The notes beneath the pieces are model-generated. The model worked only from the letters and a program-made list of their open reading frames with translations, was not told the origin of the DNA and searched no databases. From Saururus chinensis (Eukaryota; Streptophyta; Magnoliopsida; Piperales; Saururaceae): a DNA stretch of 64,000 nucleotides. Within the stretch, counting starts at the first letter, position 1; the number at the start of each line of letters is the position of its first letter. The translations under genes were made by a program, and so were the position numbers. The stretch is from NCBI GenBank assembly GCA_035235625.1, contig CP141141.1:23061968-23125967 (forward strand), in the 5' to 3' direction. This document shows positions 1-11,640 of this stretch, piece by piece.

Positions 1-177
1 ACACATAAGCAAAATCATCAAACTATTAGGCAAATAATACAAGTAAACACACTCCAGGAAAACTATGGGACACTTAGGTCAAATAATGCACTATATAAAC
101 AAAATACAGAGTTACTAATACAATGAAAGCATCTTTCCTTTCTCTTCGGCTGGTCTCCACACTATAACTTTGTAACA

Positions 178-399
178 TTAGTTGTTTACTTCTACTGCAT
201 TCAACTTGATGTCTCCTCTTGGCAAGCTTTTAACTATGTCAATCTTCACAACAAGTCCATTAGTTATAAAACAATCTTCGATCTTCTTAGCAACGCCTTT
301 AGCATCATGAGACTTGCATGAAGTATTTGAACAGTGAGGAGGCGGCATTTCTTTACTTGCTTTCTTTCTTTTTCCAGCTTTTTTAACTTTGTCTTGTTT
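178..399 (-). CDS. Candidate 3'-terminal exon of an unrecognised host gene
   Basis: Read on the minus strand, a polypyrimidine run ending in AG (positions 410-400) is followed at 399 by 73 codons open to a TAA at 180-178. The peptide starts Lys-rich (KQDKVKKAGKRKKASK), then has a short Cys/His-bearing stretch (PPPHCSNTSCKSHD) and ends in a compact mixed segment (ITNGLVVKIDIVKSLPRGD, ending in VEVNN). Acceptor, frame and stop agree, and the composition is more protein-like than the surrounding shadow frames. I do not recognise the family, and I found no convincing upstream exon in the window. The overlapping frame at 264-494 reads across the proposed acceptor and looks like intron. It could instead be a piece of a transposon gene. 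Confidence 0.45.
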   Translation of the reverse strand, partial: KQDKVKKAGKRKKASKEMPPPHCSNTSCKSHDAKGVAKKIEDCFITNGLVVKIDIVKSLPRGDIKLNAVEVNN

Positions 400-2244
400 C
401 TAAAAAAAATGTGGTTGAAACTGTTTGATTCTACATACAACTTATGACCAGAAATAACATCTATGATTTTTAAGTGCGTAAAGAAAGAGAGCAAGTGTTA
501 GTTCATGGTATGAATTAGTGAATGATGACATGGTTCAGATAAATAAATTAAGGAAGTTGAGTTTTTTTAGTTATATTTGTAGCATTTACTAGAAAAATAG
601 TGTTCATGGTGTGTAGTCATCTTGTTTGAAGGAGGAGCTTTGAAATATATCTTGCATTATCAACTCTACTTTTTTGTTGTGTGAAACATATCTGGGTATC
701 AACCAAATGTTAGTGTGGTTGCAAGATCTCATCTTGTTCAAAAGGATTTCAAGTATTAATATGATTCTTGATGTTTTGTCATCTTCATATAAGAGAAATT
801 AAGCTCAAACTTCCTTTGTAACTTAGTATTTCAGGAAAGCACCCTGTAATGAGTTAGGTAGTTGGTCAATTATTCTGGAGCATCATCGGTCTATCCTAAT
901 AGTATCGGCTATACTCGGCATTTTTTGAACCATTTATTTGTATTGTTGTTGTCACTTTTGTAGGCTGTGGAACCAATTTATGCTCAGGAATGGCTGGAAC
1001 TAAAAAGGATTTGTGCCATTTGAATTTGGCAAAATATGCCCCATTTATCTGTATCTGTATTTTGCAGTCAATGTGGAGTTAATATTGATGTCCAAGTTGT
1101 TGCTAATGAGCTTCAGATGTTATATCTTGCTTTTTTTTTTACCAATGGATGGTTTCATGTTATGCAATTATTTCAGAACCTGATTACAATGAAACCTTCT
1201 TGCCCACATCAATGTGAATTGCCTCCTTCATATTTTGTTTGTAACTATTCAAGTCTTGTTTAGAGTATAGGTTTTCCCTTTTCTAGTCATGATACTGACA
1301 ATGTTCGAGTCTCATATAGTTCTCACAAATTTGATATACTTTGTAGTCATGCCATCGTATGGAAAAGCTGATTCAAGATGAAGGTTGACATTCTTCATTG
1401 GGTGAATGGGTGTACTCATACTCCAATTATGTAGTACATAGACATTAAAAACTTACTCTCTTAAATATTCTACTACCTATAAGTATTCTTTTTTAATGTC
1501 TAGCTTCATTAAGGACCTAAAAGAAAAGAAAAGAAAAGCTCGCTTTCCTTGTGCATAACATTGTGATTGAATTTAAAATCAAAATTAGGGATCCTAAAGT
1601 AATAATGAACTCAAGATAGATCCACTATTCAACAACTATCTTTGATAATATTCATATAGTGAGCATTTTCTTTTTCCTATATAGCAATCCCATCCCGATA
1701 AATTGAAGAATAGTATATATAATCAAAATATAATTTGGACACATTAGCCAATTACATTAAAAGTTAATTGGCATGTTATATTTCATTGTTGTTATCTACA
1801 GTGAATTCAAATTCAAGTATCAATAAGTGTGGCATCTTTGTTGTACTAACCAAAGCATCTTATGGTTTGAGATTTTAGTAGGAGGCAACTAGTAGGACAA
1901 ATATTGGCCTCAATTGCCAATGTGAAATAATTGAATTTCCTCTACAGTTCTTCTTGCAATGTGGGGGAATGGGTACATCAATGTTCCTTGGTATAGCTAC
2001 AAGTGTGTATGATAACTACTATGTAAAATGCAAACGCATGAACTTATTGTGGGGATCAATGAAGAAAAATGTATCCATATTCCATCTTCACATAGTTCTG
2101 ACGATTTAAATATAATATGTAGTCATATCATCTTAGGTAAGAACGTTGAAAGGGTTTTATGTTAATGATATCAAAAGAGGGAGAGAGTGACCTAAGAGAA
2201 CTTGGATAGAACTAATAAAGAAGAATATGATTATGTTATCTCTT
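400..2244. other. Unassigned AT-rich sequence, possible intron or intergenic
   Basis: No supported gene. On the plus strand, 964-1018 follows a TTTGTAG acceptor-like site and reads about 18 sensible codons (VEPIYAQEWLELKRI) before a stop. A second acceptor-like TTTTGCAG lies just before 1069. These could be relics of exons but do not join into a frame I can support. The left end may include introns of the gene whose last exon lies at 178-399. Confidence 0.3.
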
Positions 2245-4259
2245 GATGGAAGACAGAGGATATAAGTTTGACAGGCAAGGATTGGAATGAATCGATCTGG
2301 ATTGGAGTGTCTGTTAGGGGATGATTGTCAGAGAGTAAGAATGTTGCATAATTGTACAAGCATAACATATAAATTATGCAGTGAAAAGTAAGCATAATAA
2401 GTGAACTATAAGTAAGAGGGTGATACTAGGTTGGCTCCAAGGAGCTCAGTTTGATGACTGCAGGGTAAGAGGTTTCGGCCATAGGGTGGATGGCGGAGAT
2501 TGTATGAATATGTAAGATTTTGGTGTACAGTGAGTTTTGATCATGAGATGGATGGGTTAAGTGAAGTCTGCTGCCCTGACGAACTAGGGTTTCGGATCAG
2601 GCTCAGCTTCGATTTTATCAGTGGAGCATTTTTTTGTTTGATAGTTTGTGTGGAATAATTGTACTTAATTTAAACTTGAATTATAAGAAAAGCTAATGAT
2701 AGTGTTGTGAGTTTGAGACCTAAGGGTTCGACATATTAAGTTCCGTGTTTGAGCTAGCCGATAATGAGTCGGCTGAGCATTTCTCATTCCTTGACATGGT
2801 GTTCATCCTGTGGGATGTTATCTGTGTGCTGTATTTAATCCCAAATGTCTGGTGCTATGTTGAGAGCGATGTATGTTTTTTGATTTAGTCTATGTGTTGT
2901 ATTAAGCCCAAACGTTTGATGCTCTATTAAGAGCATTCTTTGATTCTGCCAAAGAGTGGCATTGTATGATTTCTACCCAAAAGTGGCAGTGGCACTATAA
3001 GACCCCTAGAGTGTGGGCAATTGTACGACCCCTAGAGTATGGGCAATTATACGACCCCTTATGTGTGAGTGTTTATGTTTGCACGCTCAGGTAAGTAGTA
3101 TCATGGACTTGCTCTTACCTGTTTGATCATATACCCCATAAGTATTAGTGTGTCTTGCCTTCGAAAAAGTCCATGACGCCTAGTCACTCCCCGGACGTTA
3201 AGGTGATGCCCTAGTGGCATTCTTTTCCTTTTCGGTGTTGAAGCTTATTAATTGTAATGAGCTTCACTGGTCGATAGTATGTGTATGACTGTATGAGTGA
3301 GCATGTATGTTTCTGAATAAGTGTAAGTTTCTAAGTATGACTATAAGCGTATGATTCTGAGCAAGACTGTAAGAGTATGATTTTGAGTAAGAATGTAAGA
3401 GTATGATTCTAAGCACGACTGTAAGAGTATGATTCTGAGCAAGATTGTAAGAGTATATTTACGAGTAAGGTCATACGAGGATGTGTAAGATTGTACAAGT
3501 AAGGTTGTATAAGTATGTGTAAGTTGTATGAGTAAGCATATGATTGTACGAGTAAGTTTGTGAGACTCTAATTAAGAGTGTATGTGTAAGATTGATTTGA
3601 TAGTATGGATTTGGCATGATTGCATGCGTATGTGCATGATTATTATATGTTGTCTCCTTTATGTTTGAGTTGCATGAGTGCATCTATGTATGGACTTAGT
3701 GAGTTCAATGTTTAGAAGTCCCCTACTGAGTATTTTCCTACTGAGTATGAAAATACTCATTACCCTATTTTTTTAGTCCCGTTGTTCGGGAGGCTTTTGC
3801 AAGTAGTGGTGGAGAGCTCCTATAGATGGATGCTCATTTTCGTTGTGGATTGATTCTCTTTAACTTAGGTATATCTTCGAGTCACCGCAGGTATTATTTG
3901 TACCATGTTCTCTTATATTGCGTGAGATGAGAATTAAAGTGTTTATGTTTTCAAGACTTGTAATTTGGATTAGAGTATGGTGTGGACTGTTATAGGACTT
4001 GCACTTAGGGATGCATGGGAGAGATTTGTATTTAAAGTCTATGATCATAGCAGTTTATTCATACGTTTATTTTTTAGTAGTGCCTGAGGATGTTTGGTAT
4101 GGCCGTACAATATTTGATCGAATGAGTAAAAATTTGTATGGGAAAAACTGATGTGTGATGTTTAAAATTATAAAACTATTTTCCCACTTTACAACCATTA
4201 TATTGCAAAAATTTCTATGAATTTTAAAGAAAATGTGATGAAAAATCTCATGCGTTACA
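2245..4259 (-). mobile_element. Truncated giant LTR, family A copy A1
   Basis: This block aligns by eye along its length with the inner half of A3 (about 59090-61085) and, reverse-complemented, with A2 (46299 to about 48470). Shared landmarks are the GTAAG-rich stretch, the block around 3090-3130 containing a long match to 59940-59990, and the tandem-like bend GAGTATGAAAATACTCATTA near 3745. It ends at 4259 with GCGTTACA, the LTR terminus, and abuts H-minus integrase sequence. The GC-rich half and the opposite terminus are missing, so the left edge near 2245 is approximate. The strand given follows A3 and is only relative, because no promoter was found in this family. Confidence 0.75.
3290..3570. 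repeat. Degenerate GTAAGAGTATGA-type short repeats within A1
   Basis: Repeated short units of the form GTAAGAGTATGATTCTGAGC follow one another with varying spacers. The same kind of stretch occurs at 60130-60400 in A3 and, reverse-complemented, at about 46960-47340 in A2. It is therefore an inherited internal repeat of the family-A LTR and not a local microsatellite expansion. Confidence 0.6.
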
Positions 4260-4265
4260 CAAACC

Positions 4266-6330
4266 GCCAACTAAGGGGATGTAGGGACGTCCACCCTTCG
4301 CATACAACACCCCCTCCTCCAACCAAAAGCACCGAGTCAGCCCATCCTTCACAGATTGGATTAGACTAAGGCAGGCTTGATCCTTTCCGTGGCTTCTCGT
4401 ATCTGACCAATGATGTTCACTGAAACTTACACCAACACCCCTGTCGTTGCCTCTATGTCCATTCGTCGGCTAAGGTCATCAGCCACAATGTTGGCCTTGC
4501 CCGACTTGTGCTCCAACACGAAATCGAACTCAGCTAAGAATTCCTGCCATCATGCCTGCTTGGGCAAAAGTTTCTTCTGCATAGTAAAGTAGCTCGTGGC
4601 TACATTATCTATTTGGACAATGAACTTTTCTCCCAGCAAGTAATGCTTCCATGTCCTAAGGCAATGGATGACCGCTGTCATCTCCTTCTCATGGACTGAA
4701 TACCTTTGCTCGGTTTCTTTGAGCATGTAGCTCTCATATGCAACAAGGTGACCAGACTGGATCAACACTCCTCCAATCACCCGATCGAAAGCATCAGTTT
4801 GCACCTCAAAGGGCGCATCGAACTCGGGGAGTTTGAGGATTGGCTCAGAGGATATCGCATCCTTAAGCTGCTCAAACTCCGTCCAGCATGCCTCTGCCCA
4901 GAACCAAGGCTTGTCTTTCATCAAGAGGTCAATCAGTGCAGCTACCTTCTTCGAATAATTCTTGATGAACCTTCAATAGTAGTTTGCAAATCCCATAAAT
5001 GATCTCAGCTATGCTACCTTCGTTGGGACTGGCCACGCAGCTATGGCCTTGACCTTCCGTCCATCCATCCCCACTCTTCCCTCCGATACACAATTCCCTA
5101 AGAATATGATCTCTGTTTGGGCGAAGCAACACTTCTCAAGCTTCATAAACAGATTATGTTCCGTTATCTTTCCAGCACGATCCTGAGATGTCCAACATGC
5201 TCGTCCAAGGATGCGTTGTACACCATGATGTTGTCAAGGTAGACGACCACAAACCGATCAAGGTAGGGTTAGAAAATGTCATTCATCAAGGTGCAAAAGG
5301 TGGCTGGTGCGTTTGTCAAGCCAAAGGGCATGCCTAGAAACTCGAACAGTCCATAGAGATTCACCATTGTTGTCTTTGCCTCATCGCCCACAACAATGCA
5401 CACTTGCCAATAACCTGACCTGAGATCAAGCTTGGAGAAATAGGAAGCCTTCGCTAACTTGTGGAACAAGTCAGCCATCAATGGGATTGGGTACTTGTTC
5501 TTCACCATTATCTGATTTAGAGCTCGATAGTCCACACATAAATGAAGGGAATCATCCTGCTTCCCCTAAAATAGGACCGGTGCTTTATAGGGAGCTTTGG
5601 ATGGTCTGATGAAACCAACCTTCAACAACACTTCCAACTGTTTCCTGAGTTCCAACAATTCAGGTGGAGCCATGCAGTAGGGATCCCGAGCTGGAGGGCG
5701 AGCTCCCGGTAACAACTCAATGACATGATCAACAACTCATCGTGGGGGGAGGGTTTGCGGAAGCTCAGGTGGCATCACATCCAAAAATTCTCTCAGCAAC
5801 TTCCCCACTTTCTCCAGAACAACTCGGCTGTCCTCTCCTCTATCTCCACCATCGAGACCAAATAGGTCTTATGGCCCTGCTCAAGGCCCTTCATGAGCGG
5901 GAGGGCAGACACAACTTGCATCTCAGTTTCACCCTTATTCTCAGCAATAAAGCAGGGAACTCTCTCATAGCCAATGAGGATACCCTTGAGATAAGGCATC
6001 ATGGACACCTGCGCCTTTCTCAGGAAGTCAAGCCCAAGGATCAGTTTAAAGTTGTCAAGAGGAATGACTGTGAAACTCACTCTGCCCGTCCATTCTTCAA
6101 TCCGCACCGGTAGGTCATTGCTACTCCTAGGATAGGGGCTGCCTCTAAGTTAACAGCCTTGATCCTTGCTTGAGCCTTCATCATCTTGAGGTCCCATGCC
6201 TCCATGCACCATTTTGCAAGAAAATTATGTGAGGCACCGGTATCGACCATCACTCACACCGGCTATTTGTCCAAAATGGCATCCACGTACATCATACTAT
6301 AGTCCACCTTCTCCTTATGGCTATCACTAA
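4266..6330 (-). pseudogene. H-minus pol pseudogene: protease, RT, RNase H, start of integrase region
   Basis: The protease motif VDTGASHNF lies near 6265-6230. RT begins near 5535 (MDYRALNQ, then KLDLRSGYW and [12 protein letters not shown]). The catalytic loop near 5250-5235 reads YLDN instead of YxDD, so the second metal-binding Asp is changed (GAC to AAC). The tether and RNase H segment at 4924-4550 has FEVQTDAFD, then VHEKEMTAV and VQIDNVATS. A relic of the pre-integrase segment continues to about 4266. Stops and frameshifts break the frame in many places, particularly between protease and RT. Its nearest relative in the window is the H-plus pol. Confidence 0.85.
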
Positions 6331-7516
6331 CAATCTGCAACGGGTTCATACGGGTAGTGATCTCGTCTCTGTCCAAATTGGACTTGTGCTCAACCACCAA
6401 CGCATTGAGCTTCTCCCTGTTTGGGCATTCCTTGGCACAGTGAGGGCCCTGACAGATGAAACAAGTGAGACTTTTGTTTCTGTTAGAGTCAGTGTGCTCG
6501 CCCCTCTTGCCCTTGAGTCCGTCTCTGCGTCCATCACCATTACGCCTGCAACCGTCCCTAGAGGAAGATGCCCTATCTCATTTCTGCGTCTTGGACTCCA
6601 TCTTGTAGTCCACCAATCATTCTGCGACTGTGATAGCTAAGGGAAGATCCTGAACATTCTGAATTTGCAACTCGTTATGCGCCCAACTCTGGAGCCCGAT
6701 CAGGAAATTGAAAAGCTTGTCCTCCTACGTCACATGCTTGATGTCATAGAGGAGCGACTAGAATTGCTTCACATATTCCCTAACCGTCCTTTTCTAGCTC
6801 AATTTCCTCAGTGACTCTAGTGCAACCCATGCCGTGTTCGTGGGGAGGAACTGTTCTCAGAGCTCCTTCTTCATCATAGGCCAGGTTTGGATGGGAGGAT
6901 GCTCAGATGTAGCATCGTCCTCCAACCTGATCTGCCACCATAGTTTGGCATCTCCCGCGAGATACAAGCTCGTAACCATGAACTTCTCTTCATCCGGGGT
7001 ATGGGTGATCGCAAAGAACTGCTCCATATCCCAAACAAAATTCTCTATGTCCTTGGCACTCCGTAAACTAGAGTACGCTTTGGGTTTGGGGACCTTCACC
7101 TTCTTCATAGCTTGATGCGACTTGGGCCTAGAATCCTCCTCCATCACTGGAGGGGTTGTGTTCAGAATGGCCCTCTCTAGTAGAGACATCTTATCCACCA
7201 ATTGCTAGACCTTTCCCACCGTCTCGTCCCTTAATTCCTGTAACTTTTGCTTCAAGTAGTCCGTTGTTGTAGCCATGTTTGCGGCCAATGAGTTATAGTA
7301 GGCAGTGTTCCTAGTAGAGCTGCCCTCTCCTGAATCATTTACATAAGGTGAAATCTCCACAAGGGACAAATGTTGATCGAAAGAGGCAATGTGTTCCTGG
7401 ACTGAACAAAGGGAAGCCTGCACTTTGGCCAGCATCCCATTCGTCGTCTTCATCGCATCATACTTGCCTTCAAGGTCCTCAACCTTCTCACTCATATGCA
7501 TAAGGGGAATAACCAA
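6331..7516 (-). pseudogene. H-minus gag pseudogene
   Basis: The capsid protein begins near 7516 (MSEKVEDLEGK) and includes WDMEQFFAITHTPDEEK, AGDAKLWWQ and further capsid-like text, then a zinc knuckle of the form C-x2-C-x3-H-x4-C (CFICQGPHCAKEC) near 6475-6430. Stops interrupt it. At 7205 there is a TAG, and just before 6856 a CGA appears as TGA (KEL*EQF), as expected from methyl-cytosine decay. The N-terminal half is coiled-coil-like and rich in Lys, Glu and Gln. The gene would package element RNA. It is not functional here. Confidence 0.8.
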
Positions 7517-7568
7517 TCAGCCACACAAAGCCAACTCTGGTGCAAAGGGGCTCCTCCCAATGCTATAA

Positions 7569-8039
7569 TGTCTCAGTCCGTCGAAACAAGGCAGGGATAG
7601 GCAAGGCTGAATAACCAGGCCGAAAAAATCTCTCTCTATGTTCACCATGGCTGCCTGCTCTCTCCCTTAAATAGGATCAGCCCATGCTGTCCTAATGCTA
7701 GTAGTATTTACATGTCCCACTCATACAAGAGTTCCCTCCCTGATCAACTCTCCTCCCATAGGCAGGTCGCTGCAGCCCAAATTAGGATACTATTTCTTCG
7801 TATTCAGCTAGGAGTCCAGCACCCTTTGCATTCATTGAGTCAGGATCTTTAGGAAACTACTACCCCGACTCCTACTTGAGCTAGGAGTTGGCTAAACTTG
7901 CATAGATGAGTCATGTCCACCTTAGGAGTCTATCCCTAAGTGTGATTGGTGCTCAATTCGCCACTAGTCTTGCCCACACCAGGACTCTTGCTCAGCCTGC
8001 TCCGCAAGGCTGACCATCGCTCTGGAAGTTGCTCCAACA
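7569..8039 (-). repeat. 5' LTR of H-minus (471 bp)
   Basis: Boundaries come from comparison with the H-plus LTR at 22350-22866. On the minus strand both begin TGTTGGAGCA and end in CA. The sequence that follows (TAGCATTGGG, then GGAGCCCCTTTGCACCAGAG) is the same leader in both copies. I did not find a clean iMet primer site in this leader, so the exact 3' end is uncertain by a few bases. A target duplication cannot be tested because the other end is missing. Confidence 0.7.
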
Positions 8040-8677
8040 CTACTCCGTCATGCATATGCGTTCAAAGGGTGTCATTGGTTGTCCACTACCAAGGGGGCTT
8101 AGCTGTCCGTCGCCAAGCCTAAGGGGTAGCCACCCCTTTTCTCTATGGTACTGATTGAGGGGCTAACACCCAGGTATCTAAAATGCGAAATGATGTAGAT
8201 TCTCCAGACTTCCCAGTGCAGTTAGGACTTCAAGGATTTCTAGTGACCTTTTTAATGGCAGTAATTGCAACTGCTCATAGCTTCCTCCACATTAGGTTTA
8301 CTGGTTACTTGGATGTGCAAATCAACTCATTAACTTCTATTGCCATAGTAGGCAAAAGGACTACAACAGAGGAAGGCTTGATTTTCTGCGTTAAGAGCCA
8401 AGTCATTCTAGTCCTCTCTGGTATTGGTCAACTGCACACCAATAGAGATTAGGGGTGTTCACGGATGTCCAACATCTATTTTTCCATCCGTGTCCACGTC
8501 CATGAATACATAGAGTGGCCAAATGTTTTTTAGTCCAGAGCGAACGCAGATGTGGATACAAACCTTAAATTAGTCCATCCTTATAGGTGCTTGCGGATGC
8601 AGACAAATTGTTGTATGTGTCTGCAGACGTCCGCGTCAGCCACCTAATTTGAAAATTGAGATACTGTTTAGGGTTTG
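8040..8677. other. Unassigned sequence with possible hAT-like relic
   Basis: No gene supported. From 8453 the text GGGGTGTTCACGGATGTCC followed by repeats of CGGATG and GTCCACG resembles the terminus and sub-terminal repeats of small non-autonomous hAT elements. No second terminus or 8-bp duplication was found. An 89-codon open frame at 8183-8452 has no recognisable domain. Confidence 0.3.
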
Positions 8678-8972
8678 CTTAGGCACAAATAGAGAATGAG
8701 TTCCTTGGGCACATGGGGTATCTCAGGATTGTGCTGGAAAGGCTAAGGGAGCACAAGCTATTTCTTAAGCTCAAAAAGTGCTTCTTTGCACAAATAGAGA
8801 TTGAGTTCCTTGGGCACTGTGTAGCGGAGGGAAGAGTACAGATGGATGGGCGGAAGGTTATGGCCATAGAAGAGTGGCCAGTCCCAACAAAGGTGACGGG
8901 GTTGATATCCTTCCTGGGACTTGCAAACTACTACCGGAGATTCATCAGAAACTACTCGAAGAAGGTAGCAGC
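8678..8972 (+). pseudogene. H-plus RT C-terminal segment with local duplication
   Basis: The frame gives [44 protein letters not shown], the thumb/connection region of a Ty3/gypsy RT. It stops at the B1 insertion and resumes at 20740. A 30-bp stretch encoding [10 protein letters not shown] at about 8684-8713 recurs as [10 protein letters not shown] at about 8786-8816, a 102-bp offset, so the left edge is a duplicated or template-switched junction. Confidence 0.8.
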
Positions 8973-9871
8973 AGTCACGCTTCAGCACTGCCCGACCCGA
9001 GCAAAACCCAGTCCAAGGGCCGGTCCAGCGCAAGGGGGCAACGGTATTGAGAAACGATTAAAGAAATAGCGAAAAACTTATGCCCCACCTATGGGCAGTC
9101 TAATTAATGGAGTTACACACTACTTTGAGCAAGAGTAAATAGGTAGAACCAAAAGAGTTACTTTAACTCTAAATTAAACCACAAGTATTAAACCCACATA
9201 CTAATAATCTAGAGCCAACACATTTAGCTGAAAACAAGATCTCAAATAAATCTAAAGACATAATACATCACAAGTATGAAACAAGAACCACTCCACAAGG
9301 TGTTTTAACATCGTAACAAAATAATCAGAGAAACATGCAAAATCTAGTGGCCTCCACGCCTAATCCCAAGCTCTCCCCAACTTTTCCTCATATAGAGGAT
9401 CCTGTCCAACTGCATGTCACGTCATGCAGCCCCAAAGCAAAACAAGGAAAGTGGGGTGAGTATAACAACTCAATAATGGTTTGAATACAACTATAATAAT
9501 CAGAAAATACGACGGCATGACAATGTAGCAATTCAGATCCAAAATTCACGTATTATACCACTTTCTGATCATTTCCTAGCTAAAGCCCCTATAAACATAA
9601 GAACTAGGATGCATATGACATACATATCAAAGTCAAGTCATAAATATTCAAGTTATAACCTAACATTCATCCTGCATAGATAATAGTTCACATCTAATCA
9701 AATCAAGAATAATTGCATGCATAAATCGTCTGAGAAGTATTTCTAACACAAGAACTTAAATAGAATGCATAACTCAATTTGACTCGACTCAACCTGGGGA
9801 GTATACATGTTACACATAGGAACTTAAATAAAAAACATGTCCTTTCGGTCCAACCAAGTTCCGATTTATTC

Positions 9872-10206
9872 TAATGTGCCTGGTATAGGCACAATCAATA
9901 TCAAGGAGATTCATGAAGGGGAAAGGGGAGAAACAAGGAAGAAAGAGGAGAAGTTCAGAATAGTCTTAATTGCATAGGGAGTCGTGCCCAACCCAAACTA
10001 GTCTGGACTAGTTCCCTAGGTGAACCCGCTAGTTAGTGGTTCGGCTAGCCCAGACCACTAATTGAACCAACACAATTTTACATCCAAATACGAAACCAAA
10101 GAAAATACTAAACTATTAAAATAATAAATAGTTCAATGCAACTAAGTAAAAACAATAAAGTATAGTATGGGGAAGTCCTCTGAGATATTAATCATCGTGC
10201 TCAACA
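9872..10206 (-). repeat. 3' LTR of the Reina-like element
   Basis: 335 bp. On the plus strand it starts TAATGTGCC (TGATGTGCC in the other copies) and ends CAACA. It matches 18458-18823 except for an internal gap of about 50 bp that removes the segment with CCATATAGGAG. On the minus strand the purine-rich GCATGATGGAG just before it is the likely polypurine tract. Confidence 0.85.
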
Positions 10207-10833
10207 CTCCATCATGCTTTCGCTATTTGCCTTGTCCTCAAGGCGACCAAGCTGGGAAGCGAGTCATAAACTCATCCTCAGGCATCCACATAGAGTCCTC
10301 CAGCGGCTGGCCCTGCCATGAAATCAAGACCTCAGTAATAATGCGACCAGAGCGACAGATCCAGCACCTATCAAGCACCGAAGCAGGGATTTGGTTGGAC
10401 GGCGGAACTGGGCCCATCAGGGGAGGAGGAGCACCCATAGCCAATGACTTGTCACCCACAAACCGTCGTAGATGGGACACATGAAAGACAGGATGAACCA
10501 AGGAGTCAGGCGGCAAGGCAAGGCGGTAAGCAACCGGACCAATGCGCTCCTCAATAGCATAGGGACCATGGAAATGGGGGAAGAGCTTGGAGTGCTCAGG
10601 CTGAAAAAAAGATGTCTAGCGCTGTGGCAAAATAGAAATATAAACCAAGTCACCCACTGCGAACTCCCGATCGGTACGGTGGCCATCATAAAGCTGCTTC
10701 ATCCGGTTCTGAGCAGAAGACAAATTCACCTTGAGCTGACGCAGGACCTCGTCTCTTGTCAGGAGCATATAGTCCACCTCAGCCATAGAGGATGGTGAGG
10801 TACATGCGACAAGACCGTCGGTGGGGGACGGCT
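10207..10833 (-). pseudogene. Integrase C-terminus and chromodomain of the Reina-like element
   Basis: The minus-strand frame after B2 resumes the integrase tail and leads into LPPDSLVHPVFHVSHLRRF and then a chromodomain-like end: VLDRCWI, VLISWQGQPLEDSMW, MPEDEFMTRFP. In chromoviruses this domain sits at the C-terminus of integrase and can direct insertion to modified chromatin. The upstream half is frameshifted. The reading frame of this segment is joined to 14238-14917, on the other side of B2. Confidence 0.8.
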
Positions 10834-11404
10834 ATACATGTCACTCCCCGGCACTGCCTGAGCCGAGCCGAACCTGGTCCAGGGGCCGGTCAAGCGCACA
10901 GGGGCGATAAGAGAAATTTAGATATGGTTTAGCAGAAGACTTATGCCCTAACCACGGGCGATCTAACAAAACTACTGAGTATGCACACCACTTTGAGCAA
11001 GAGTAAATAAGTAAAAAATAAAGAGAGTTGCTTTAACTCAAGATAAACAAACGTCTCAAACCCACATGCTTAGTCAACCATAGCCCACTCTAGGCCAAAA
11101 TAGGTCTTAAACAACACAAAGGTATAAAGTAGCATAAATCAAATGAGAACCATACACAAAGGTTCTAAACATAAAGCATAAACCAAGGAGAATAAGTCAC
11201 ATAAGAAGACTCCACGATCACTCCCAAGTCGTCTCCGAGCTTTCCTCAAAGAGGAGATCCTGTCCATCTGCGTGTCGCGCCATGCAGCCCCAAAGCAAAA
11301 CACAATAAAGAGGGGTGAGTTTAACAAACTCAGCAATGGTTTTTAATATAACTATCATCATCGGAAACACGACGGCATAGCAACATAACTAGTTAAAGCA
11401 AAGA

Positions 11405-11640
11405 TTGACAAGATGTATCCTTTCCTGATCACACATTTATAACATATTAACCTGCATATAGTGTCACAATCACACTTTCTGATCATGCATTCATAACACA
11501 TAACCTGCATATAGTGTCTCAACCACACTTTCTGACCATGCATTTATAACACATAAACCTGCATATAGTGTCTCAACCACACTTTCTGATCATGCATTTA
11601 TAACACATAAACTTGCATATAGTGTCTTAATCACACTTTT
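11405..11640. repeat. Tandem repeat of about 59 bp, about four copies, in B2
   Basis: Units built on CACTTTCTGATCATGCATTT, ATAACACATAAACCTGCATA and TAGTGTCTCAA follow one another with few differences. The related B3 LTR carries similar repeats in reverse orientation around 39040-39180 and 43426-43530 (GCAGGTGGCATGACTATG units), split there by the Athila fragment. Confidence 0.75.

Larger units (their letters stand above)
4260..8039 (-). mobile_element. Truncated chromovirus-type Ty3/gypsy element (H-minus)
   Basis: On the minus strand the order is LTR (8039-7569), short leader, gag, protease, RT, RNase H and the beginning of the integrase region. It is cut at 4259 by the end of the family-A LTR A1. 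The 3' part of integrase and the 3' LTR are gone. The same family occurs on the plus strand as H-plus (8678-8972 and 20740-22966). RT wording ([21 protein letters not shown]) is typical of plant chromoviruses, perhaps Galadriel-like. The clade is inference, since the chromodomain end is absent in both copies. Many in-frame stops show it is inactive. Confidence 0.85.

Noticed and set aside
1036-1263. 75-codon plus-strand frame
   Set aside because: It crosses an acceptor-like site and a T-rich run. No domain is recognised and no joining exon could be supported.
8183-8452. 89-codon plus-strand frame
   Set aside because: No recognisable domain, and no promoter or neighbour relation. The opposite strand is equally uninformative.
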